From NCBI GenBank assembly GCA_964424115.1, contig CAYRHN010000010.1:62001-126000 (forward strand): DNA of 64,000 bases, read 5' to 3'. The notes under the pieces are model-generated. The model did not search any database. It worked only from the letters and a program-made list of their open reading frames with translations, and was not told where the DNA came from. The translations under genes and the position numbers were made by a program. Of this stretch, positions 25,041 through 32,540 are shown piece by piece (position 1 is the first letter of the stretch; each line of letters starts with the position of its first letter). This DNA is from CAYRHN01 sp964424115 (GTDB taxonomy: Bacteria > Chloroflexota > Anaerolineae > Anaerolineales > Anaerolineaceae).

Positions 25041-27802
25041 TCCGCAGCCCTTCTGTGGAGAATAATTTCCAATGCAGCACTTGCGCGGGAAAATTCCTCT
25101 CGAATTTGCGGTAACAATGGAGCAATTTCTTCAAACAAGCCCGAGCGAGCTTTTTGCTCCACTTCCAGGCTGAGTTTTTGCAGGCGGGTAGCTCCGAAGG
25201 TGGCACTGTTGGATTTCAGAGTGTGCGCGGAACGGCGCAATAGCTCAAGGTTCTTTTCCTCAAGCGCCTGTTGCATGAAGCTTTGCATCTGCTCGGCATC
25301 TTTGAAGAAGGATTGCACCAGCGCCGGCAGCATCTGGTCGACTCGTCTTCCCAGCGTTTGGTAGAGGCGTTCAAATGCAGCAAGATCCAGGCTCTCTCCT
25401 GAGTGGGAGCTTCCCCCGGCTGCGGTCGGACCCTGGGAAGGTTGAGCGGGAACGTCTTTTGGGCTAACGGCGTTGCCTGGGGACTTCCCTTGCGCTTTTT
25501 TCAACGCTCCGACCAGTTCCTTCACCTGCACCGGTTTGCCAATATAATCATCCATTCCGGCTTGCAGGCATGCTTCCCGGTCGCCGCGCATGGCATTGGC
25601 GGTCATTGCGATAATGCGCGGCTGCATTTTACCGGCAAAATCGTGGCGGATATGGTGGGTGGCTTCCAACCCATCCATGCCCGGCATCTGTACATCCATG
25701 AGAATAACATCATAGGGTTGCTGGCGCAGCATTGCCAGCACCTCCAACCCATTGGCCGCCACATCCGCCCGATATCCCAGCCGTTCCAGTAGAAGAAGGG
25801 CCAGTTTCTGGTTGGTTGAATTATCTTCGGCCAGCAAAATGCGCAGTGGCATTCGGCTCCCCAATCCGCTGTCAAAGGACGGTTCATTATCTTCCATAGG
25901 AATGGGCAGCGGGAGAGCTCGTTCATATCCGTGGTCAACTTGCGCATAGGCGAAGACCCGGATCAGGGTGTCATACAGTTGCGAGGCCTTAACCGGCTTG
26001 GTCAGACAAGCGGTGAATTCGCTTAAGCGCGGATCATCGTTTCTTAATCCCAAAGAGGTCAGCATCACCAACTGAGGGGGAGGGGTTATCCCCAGTTTGC
26101 GGATCTCCTCTCCTAAACCCAACCCGTCCATTCCCGGCATGCACATATCTGTCAGGATCACATCGAAAGCCTGGCCTTGTTTCAGGACATCCAATGCTTC
26201 TTGCGCGGAACTGGCGGTCACAACATTCATACCCCACGATTCGGTTTGCAGGCGGGTAATCTTGAGGTTGGTGGGGTTATCATCCACCACCAGCGCTCGC
26301 CTGGCCCTTAGCTGCGGCTGATCCTGCTTAAGGTAGATCGGCTCTGAGGCACTCACCACCCGGGCTCGGACCGTAAATTGGAACACAGACCCTTTTCCGG
26401 GTTCGCTTTCAACCCAAATTCGCCCGCCCATCAATTCCACCAGGTGTTTGGAGATGGCCAACCCCAATCCTGTGCCGCCGTACTGGCGGGTTGTGGAGGC
26501 ATCCACTTGCGAGAAGGATTTGAACAGGCGGTCCATCCGTTCAGCCGGGATGCCAATCCCGGTATCGCGCACCGAGAAATGCAACTCGCAGGCTTCACCT
26601 TCAAGGGGGGTATAGTCTACGTTGAGAAGAATCTCTCCTTTGTCGGTGAATTTGATTGCGTTGCTCAACAGGTTCAGCAAGATTTGTCGCAGCCGGGTGC
26701 TGTCTGAAAGCACATGCGCGGGGATGTGCGCGTCGAACATGCAGCTCAGATCGAGGTTCTTTTCTGCTGCCCGTGAAATTACCAGGTCAAGGGTAGATTC
26801 CACGCATTCCCGCAGATCAAAAACCTGTTCTTCCAGCTCCATTCGTCCTGCTTCGATCTTGGAGAAGTCCAGAATATCGTTAATAATTGACAGCAGGGTC
26901 TCGCCGCTGCCGCGGATCGTGCCGACAAAGTCACGCTGCTCGTTGTTCATCGGTGTGTCCAGCAGCAATCCGGTCATTCCAATGATCGCATTCATGGGGG
27001 TGCGGATCTCGTGGCTCATATTGGCCAGGAATTCACTCTTGGTGCGGCTGGCAGCTTCCGCCGATAGCCTGGCCACTTCCGCCTGGCGCGAAGCTTGCTC
27101 CAGTGCCGCCGTGCGCAGGTTAACCTTTTCTTCCAGGGTCTGGGCATAATCTTTAAGCTGAGCTTGCGCCTCGCGCAGTTCGTGAACCATCCGCTGTTCA
27201 TTCATCAAGGTATGGTTTTGCAGACGCTCAAAAAGGATCAACAAAACCATGATCATTCCCAGAATGCAGATCGTGTACGTGCCTTCAACTGCCCAGGCCT
27301 GGAGTGCGGTGGGATTTTCCGAATAGATTAACCAATTGTTCAGAGCGCCGGCATTCGCTGCGAATGCAAAACCGACCATGCTGATGATACAAAGTACGGC
27401 AGTGATGATCCCCGCTCGCACGCTGATCAGGATCAGTGCCAGGATAGGTAAGGCCATCAAGTATTCCCGTCCGGCGCCTGCCAGTCCACCCCGTGCCAGG
27501 GTAATAAAAGAAGTAGCAAATCCAATGGCCAACAATCCGTAACTGCGTAAGCGCACGCTGGCTTTGCGGATAAAAGCCAGGATCACAACCAGAAAATACA
27601 CCGTCGCAAAGCCAATTGCAGCCGGAGCCTGGCCGGGTTTCTCTCCAGCATCCAGGAGCACGACGATCAGGGCCGGTAAGGCGCTGATCGCAATGACGAT
27701 TAAGATAATATTAATGACCCTTTCACGCCAATACTGAAGGGTTAGATTTTCATTTATTTGAGACACTTCTTCTGTATTCTTCTGCGGTTGAATCGGAACC
27801 AT
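25037..27802 (-). CDS. Membrane-bound hybrid histidine kinase, REC-REC-HPT
   Basis: The product has 921 residues. Five to six TM helices (about 30-195) with short loops form the sensor, then a coiled coil (200-250), HisKA with H264, HATPase_c (370-480), REC (VILTDMCMPGMDG), REC (VILMDVQMPGMDG) and HPT (AHTLKSNSATFGA, about 859). The kinase core is closely similar in sequence to the other two kinases of the operon, so the three are recent paralogues with different sensors. The ATG at 27802 has AGGAAA upstream. An in-frame TTG at 27868 is rejected because it forms the -35 box of the operon's promoter. First gene of the four-gene operon. Confidence 0.9.
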   Translation of the reverse strand: MVPIQPQKNTEEVSQINENLTLQYWRERVINIILIVIAISALPALIVVLLDAGEKPGQAPAAIGFATVYFLVVILAFIRKASVRLRSYGLLAIGFATSFITLARGGLAGAGREYLMALPILALILISVRAGIITAVLCIISMVGFAFAANAGALNNWLIYSENPTALQAWAVEGTYTICILGMIMVLLILFERLQNHTLMNEQRMVHELREAQAQLKDYAQTLEEKVNLRTAALEQASRQAEVARLSAEAASRTKSEFLANMSHEIRTPMNAIIGMTGLLLDTPMNNEQRDFVGTIRGSGETLLSIINDILDFSKIEAGRMELEEQVFDLRECVESTLDLVISRAAEKNLDLSCMFDAHIPAHVLSDSTRLRQILLNLLSNAIKFTDKGEILLNVDYTPLEGEACELHFSVRDTGIGIPAERMDRLFKSFSQVDASTTRQYGGTGLGLAISKHLVELMGGRIWVESEPGKGSVFQFTVRARVVSASEPIYLKQDQPQLRARRALVVDDNPTNLKITRLQTESWGMNVVTASSAQEALDVLKQGQAFDVILTDMCMPGMDGLGLGEEIRKLGITPPPQLVMLTSLGLRNDDPRLSEFTACLTKPVKASQLYDTLIRVFAYAQVDHGYERALPLPIPMEDNEPSFDSGLGSRMPLRILLAEDNSTNQKLALLLLERLGYRADVAANGLEVLAMLRQQPYDVILMDVQMPGMDGLEATHHIRHDFAGKMQPRIIAMTANAMRGDREACLQAGMDDYIGKPVQVKELVGALKKAQGKSPGNAVSPKDVPAQPSQGPTAAGGSSHSGESLDLAAFERLYQTLGRRVDQMLPALVQSFFKDAEQMQSFMQQALEEKNLELLRRSAHTLKSNSATFGATRLQKLSLEVEQKARSGLFEEIAPLLPQIREEFSRASAALEIILHRRAAE

Positions 27803-27839
27803 GCCAATAAATTTCCTGCGTGTAGCGGGGTTATCATCA

Positions 27840-27868
27840 ATTCTAGGATGAATCAGCTTGAATGTCAA
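27840..27868 (-). promoter_or_regulatory. Promoter of the hybrid-kinase operon
   Basis: On the minus strand TTGACA (27868-27863) and TAGAAT (27845-27840) are separated by 17 nt, a near-consensus sigma-70-type promoter. The start site expected near 27833 fits translation from the ATG at 27802. Confidence 0.7.
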
Positions 27869-27965
27869 ACTGTTTCTTGGCGGCTGGTTGGTTTTCCGGG
27901 CTCGTCACGGATATTCACAGGAAATTTTACACCTTGAAGTTATCCAAAAGGGGATGGATGCACTA

Positions 27966-27994
27966 TTGCCAAGAACGGATGAATAGTTGATAAT
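27966..27994 (+). promoter_or_regulatory. Promoter of the REC-GGDEF / kinase / HD-GYP operon
   Basis: TTGCCA (27966-27971) and GATAAT (27989-27994) are separated by 17 nt. The leader to the ATG at 28031 is about 30 nt and includes TGAGGA. It is divergent from the hybrid-kinase promoter about 100 bp away. Confidence 0.6.
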
Positions 27995-28030
27995 GTATTA
28001 ATAGCCCTGCCCTGAAACTTTGAGGATTGG

Positions 28031-30892
28031 ATGCAGAAGATATTAATTGTTGAAGACGATGGTATCGTTGCCCGGCACATACAAAACAGTCTGTCGCGCC
28101 TTGGTTTTGATGTGGTAGGGGTGGTTGCGTCTGGCGAAGAGGCTGTTGCCCAGGCGCGCGTTGCGGTGCCAGATTTGGTCTTGATGGATATTGACCTGGA
28201 AGGGCCTTTGGATGGCATTGAAACAGCATCACGCATTCATCAAAGCCAGAATATCCCGGTCATCTATCTTACCTCCGTGGCTGACGAAAAAATTCTACTG
28301 CGTGCGAAGATCACCGATCCTTTTGGTTATATTTTGAAACCTTTTGATGAACGCATTCTCTACTCCACTGTGGATATGGCCTTGCGCAAGCACGAGTTGG
28401 AACAGGAATTACGCAGCAGCCGTGAATTATTCCGCACCCTGGTGGAAAACCAGGGCGAGGGGGTTGCTATCATTGATACCGACGAGGTATTCACTTTCGT
28501 TAATCCGGCAGCAGAGTTGATCTTCGGAGTGGAACCCGGCGGATTGGTCGGTCGTGTGCTTCGTGATTTCACCACTCCTGAGCAATTTGCCGTCATCCGC
28601 TCGCAGACCGTCTTGCGAAAATTGGGCCAGCGAAATGTGTATGAGATTGAGATGCGCCGACCCAATGGAGAAAAACGCAATCTCAACCTTACAGCTACTC
28701 CGCATATTGATAAGACCGGGAAGTTCGTTGGCGCGTTTGTTGTGATCCGGGATATTACCGAGCAAAAGTGGATTGAACAGGCTGAGCAAGAGCAGCGTAC
28801 CCTCGCTGAAGCTCTGCGCGAGACAGCCAATGCCTTAAATTCCTCCCTGGATTTGGATGAGGTCCTGGATCTTATTCTCATCAACGTGGGCAAGGTGGTG
28901 CCGCATGACGCCGCCAATATTATGATCTCTGACGGTGAGAACGTACGGGTGGCCAAATCGCGCGGATATGAGGGGCGAGGAATGAAACAGTTCCTGGATG
29001 AAGCCTGTTTTCGGGTTACAGAAACCCGAAATATGGCGCGCATGGTGCAAACCGGGCGCCCGATCATCATTCCCGACATTCACAATTATCCCGGTTGGGT
29101 GGATACTCCGGTCACCGGTTGGATCCATTCTTATGCCGGGGCACCGATCATGACCAAGGATCGCGTTTTTGGTTTCATCAATCTGGATTCGGCTGACGTA
29201 GGGTTTTTTAATGAAACACACGTAGAGCCTTTACAGGCCTTCGCCAACCAGGCCGCCATTGCAATTGGAAATGCAGCTTTATATAAGCAGGAAGCTGAAC
29301 GGGCGCAATTTTTCACGCGTTTGAATGAAATTACTCAATCCGGATTGCGCATTTCTTCTCTGGATGAGTTGATGCGGGTCTTTGCTGAGCGATTGGCGTT
29401 GTTAATGAATGCTGACGGCACCTACCTGACCACCTGGGATGAAAAGAATCGCCTGACCATTCCCTCTGCAGCCTACGGCCTCAATAGTGAGGTGTACACA
29501 CGCGAACCAGCCCAGCCGGGCGAATTGACCATGACCGCCTCGGTTTTGGATGCTGGGACCACGTTGGTCGTTGAGGATGTCAATGATTCCCCTTATATCG
29601 AACCCAGCGTGGCCATGACCTACCCCGTTCGTTCCGTGGTGGGGTTACCGTTGATCGCTGATGAGGAACGGCTTGGCGCTGCCATCGTTGGTTACAAAAA
29701 CCCCCACCATTTTTCTGCTGATGAGTTGGCGCGCGGCGAGCAGGCTGCCGGTCAAATGGCCCTGGCGATCGCCAAGGTGCGCTTGCTGGAAGCGGAGCGC
29801 CAGAAAACCGCCGAATTAAAACGTGCCAACGAATTGATCACCGCACTCAGCCATGTGGCTGCCCGGATCGAGACTGCCCGGGAACCGATGAGCGTGATGC
29901 GTACCTTGGGTGAGGAATTGCAGAATCTAGGCATCCAAAGCCTGGTGGCGTTGTCCGATCCGGAAGAAAAACATTACAAGCTCCGATATACATCCATTAC
30001 GTATGAGCTGATGGGGGTAAGTGAAACTGAGATGGGGATTTCTCCCGATATCATGCGCACCGCGGTTGAGAATTCTGTTTATTTCACCTCACTAACGGAA
30101 AGCCACCAGCCTTTCTATATCGGGCGGTTGCTGCCAGGTGTTGTGGATTTGATCCTGGAGCAAATTTCTTCCGATACGCGCCAGTTGCTTTGCCGGGTAG
30201 CGGATATCAGCAGCAAGACGCGAGCCTTATATCTGCCGCTGCATTCAGGCGAAGATTTGATTGGAATGATGGCGGTGTGGGGAGATACCCTGGAACAGGA
30301 TGACCTGCCCGCCCTGTCTATTTTCTCAAGCCAGGTGGCTGTGGCCCTGGAAAACACACGCCTGTACTCGGAAGTGCGCCGCCTGGCTATTACCGATGAT
30401 CTTACCGGGTTGTATAACCGGCGCGGTATATTTGAATTGGGACAGCGTGAACTACTACGCATGCGCCGGGTGCGCCGCCCCCTGGCGGTCATTCTCCTGG
30501 ATCTGGATGGTTTTAAGCGCATCAATGACGTCTATGGGCACGAAGCCGGCGACCAGGTGATCCAGTCGATTGGGAGCCTGTGCCGCAGTTGTGTGCGCGC
30601 AATCGACCTTGTAGGCCGTTATGGCGGTGAAGCCGGGGATGAATTTGTGCTGTTGCTGCCGGAAACGTGTTTGCCGGATGCGCAGCAAGTGGCTGAACGC
30701 CTGCGCCAGACCATGGCCGAAACAGATATCCTTTTTGAAGGCGGTTGCGAACGCATATCGGCCAGCTTTGGTGTGGCCGCATTGACAGCCGACATGCTGG
30801 ATGAGAAAACCCTCCAGGATCTGATCCACATTGCCGACCAGGCTATGTATGAAGCAAAAAATACCGGGAAAGCACGGGTGGTGGCATGCTGA
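28031..30892 (+). CDS. REC-PAS-GAF-GGDEF protein with an insertion in the GGDEF loop
   Basis: The product has 953 residues. REC (3-118, D53, K103 in LKPF) leads to PAS (130-250), GAF (260-418), GAF (425-590), a third GAF-like region (600-780) and GGDEF (785-953). The nucleotide site DLDGFKRINDVYGHEAGD and the inhibitory RAID (856-859) are canonical, but the signature reads GG-EAG-DEF (865-872), with three extra residues between GG and DEF. Canonical cyclases have YGGDEF or YGGEEF, so activity is doubtful. The first gene of a three-gene operon; it overlaps the next by seven bases. The N-terminal REC suggests control by the kinase encoded next. Confidence 0.9.
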   Translation: MQKILIVEDDGIVARHIQNSLSRLGFDVVGVVASGEEAVAQARVAVPDLVLMDIDLEGPLDGIETASRIHQSQNIPVIYLTSVADEKILLRAKITDPFGYILKPFDERILYSTVDMALRKHELEQELRSSRELFRTLVENQGEGVAIIDTDEVFTFVNPAAELIFGVEPGGLVGRVLRDFTTPEQFAVIRSQTVLRKLGQRNVYEIEMRRPNGEKRNLNLTATPHIDKTGKFVGAFVVIRDITEQKWIEQAEQEQRTLAEALRETANALNSSLDLDEVLDLILINVGKVVPHDAANIMISDGENVRVAKSRGYEGRGMKQFLDEACFRVTETRNMARMVQTGRPIIIPDIHNYPGWVDTPVTGWIHSYAGAPIMTKDRVFGFINLDSADVGFFNETHVEPLQAFANQAAIAIGNAALYKQEAERAQFFTRLNEITQSGLRISSLDELMRVFAERLALLMNADGTYLTTWDEKNRLTIPSAAYGLNSEVYTREPAQPGELTMTASVLDAGTTLVVEDVNDSPYIEPSVAMTYPVRSVVGLPLIADEERLGAAIVGYKNPHHFSADELARGEQAAGQMALAIAKVRLLEAERQKTAELKRANELITALSHVAARIETAREPMSVMRTLGEELQNLGIQSLVALSDPEEKHYKLRYTSITYELMGVSETEMGISPDIMRTAVENSVYFTSLTESHQPFYIGRLLPGVVDLILEQISSDTRQLLCRVADISSKTRALYLPLHSGEDLIGMMAVWGDTLEQDDLPALSIFSSQVAVALENTRLYSEVRRLAITDDLTGLYNRRGIFELGQRELLRMRRVRRPLAVILLDLDGFKRINDVYGHEAGDQVIQSIGSLCRSCVRAIDLVGRYGGEAGDEFVLLLPETCLPDAQQVAERLRQTMAETDILFEGGCERISASFGVAALTADMLDEKTLQDLIHIADQAMYEAKNTGKARVVAC

Positions 30893-32535
30893 ACCAGCGA
30901 GACCTGATCACTTCCCTTTCCACCCGTTTTATCAATGTGACCCCGGATGAAATTCCCGGATTAATGGAATTTGCCTTGCAGGAAACAGCCCGGCGGATGA
31001 AGGTGGATCGCTGTTTTCTGTTATTCTATTCCGGAAACCAAAGCTCATACGACCAGGCTTATGAGTGGTATTCTGAAGGACTGACCCCGTTGCGTAAGTT
31101 CGTTCCCCGCATGATCGGAGATCCGCAGCGATGGTCATTATCTCAGATCAAACGCGGTGAGGTGATCCAGATCAACGGTTTGGAGGATATCCCGGAAGCT
31201 GCCGCCCTTGAGCGGGAGATCTTTGTAGAATCCGGCATCCGTTCCATGCTGCTCACCCCGCTTATTCTGAACAATTCCCTGGTTGGCTTGTTGGGTCTGG
31301 CTTCGCAGCAACCACCTCGACAATGGCCGCCCGTCAAACTGTCCTGGCTGCGTGGTTTATCGGACATGTTGACCAGTGTTCTGGCCCGCCAGCGTGCCCA
31401 GCGTCTGCAAGATGCCCTTTATCAAATTGCCCAGGCCTCTTTTGCAGCCCAGAATTTGGATGATCTATACGCTCAGATCCATCAGATCCTGAGTGGTTTG
31501 ATGCCCGTGGATAATTTCTTCCTCGCTCTTTATGATCCGGCCAAGGATATTCTGGAATTCCCGTATCATGTGGATCAATATGATCCCAAACCCAACCCCC
31601 AGCGTCCGGGCCGAGGCATGACCGAATATGTTCTGCAGAAGGGATTGCCGGTTTGGGCGCCTCTGGATGTGTTTAACAAAATGGTCCAGAATAACGAAGT
31701 GGAATTGATCGGCAAGCCCTCGTATGATTGGATTGGCGTCCCTTTGATCGTTAAGGATCGCACCATCGGCGTGATGGTTTCTCAGATTTATTCTGAGGGG
31801 AAGCGCTTCAGCGAATACGATTTGAACATTCTCACCTTCGTCTCCACCCAGGTGGCCATGGTGATCGAACGGATGCGTTCCGAGCAGGAGTTGCAGCATG
31901 CCTTGAATGAAAAGGAAATCCTCCTGCGTGAGGTGCACCGGCGGGTGCGCAATAATATGCAGGTCGTTTCCAGCCTGATCGCCCTTCAAGCCGAAGAGGT
32001 TTCGGATGAACACGATCGGCGCCTGTTTGACCAGATTCAAAGTCGTATCCGTGTCATGGCGATGGTGCACGAAGAGCTTTACCGCTCTCAAGATTTTGGG
32101 CATATCCAATTTAATGAATACATTGAGAGTCTGGCTCGCATGGTGTACATGGCATATTGCACGAACCCCAATGTTGCCCTGCGCCTGGATGTGGAACCTT
32201 TGGAGTTCAGTCTGGAAGCTGCTATCCCCTTTGGGCTGATCGTACACGAATTGATCGGGAATGCTCTCGAACATGCTTTTCCGCCCGGAGAATCGGGAGA
32301 GGTATGGGTACGATTGCATCGCGACCAAGAGAATTTCCATTTGACCGTCTCAGATAACGGGATAGGCCTGCCTCAAGTAGAGGCAGTCGATTCAGCCCCC
32401 GCTTTTGGCTTGCAGTTGGTTGAGATCCTCTGCAAACAAACCCATGCTTTGTTGTCTGTAAATCATCAGGCGGGCACGACGGTTGAATTGGTCTTTGCGG
32501 CGCCGGTCCTTCGGCCAGACGGCCAGGGGGTGTGA
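30886..32535 (+). CDS. GAF-domain histidine kinase of the HisKA_2 type
   Basis: The product has 549 residues and is soluble. Two GAF domains (15-170 and 175-330) are followed by HisKA_2 with H351 in LREVHRRVRNNMQVVSSLIALQ and a HATPase domain with N-box VHELIGNALEHAFP and G-box SDNGIGLP. HisKA_2 kinases usually phosphorylate regulators of the same locus; here receiver domains lie on both sides (28031 gene product and, in degenerate form, the 32541 gene product). The start ATG at 30886 lies inside the end of the preceding gene, and its stop is five bases before the next ATG, so the three genes are tightly coupled. Confidence 0.9.
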   Translation: MLNQRDLITSLSTRFINVTPDEIPGLMEFALQETARRMKVDRCFLLFYSGNQSSYDQAYEWYSEGLTPLRKFVPRMIGDPQRWSLSQIKRGEVIQINGLEDIPEAAALEREIFVESGIRSMLLTPLILNNSLVGLLGLASQQPPRQWPPVKLSWLRGLSDMLTSVLARQRAQRLQDALYQIAQASFAAQNLDDLYAQIHQILSGLMPVDNFFLALYDPAKDILEFPYHVDQYDPKPNPQRPGRGMTEYVLQKGLPVWAPLDVFNKMVQNNEVELIGKPSYDWIGVPLIVKDRTIGVMVSQIYSEGKRFSEYDLNILTFVSTQVAMVIERMRSEQELQHALNEKEILLREVHRRVRNNMQVVSSLIALQAEEVSDEHDRRLFDQIQSRIRVMAMVHEELYRSQDFGHIQFNEYIESLARMVYMAYCTNPNVALRLDVEPLEFSLEAAIPFGLIVHELIGNALEHAFPPGESGEVWVRLHRDQENFHLTVSDNGIGLPQVEAVDSAPAFGLQLVEILCKQTHALLSVNHQAGTTVELVFAAPVLRPDGQGV

Positions 32536-32540
32536 AGATT

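Noticed and set aside
15782..27802. Kinase-core repeats as mobile or recombination-derived repeats
   Set aside because: The similarity follows protein domain boundaries of paralogous genes and is explained by gene duplication.
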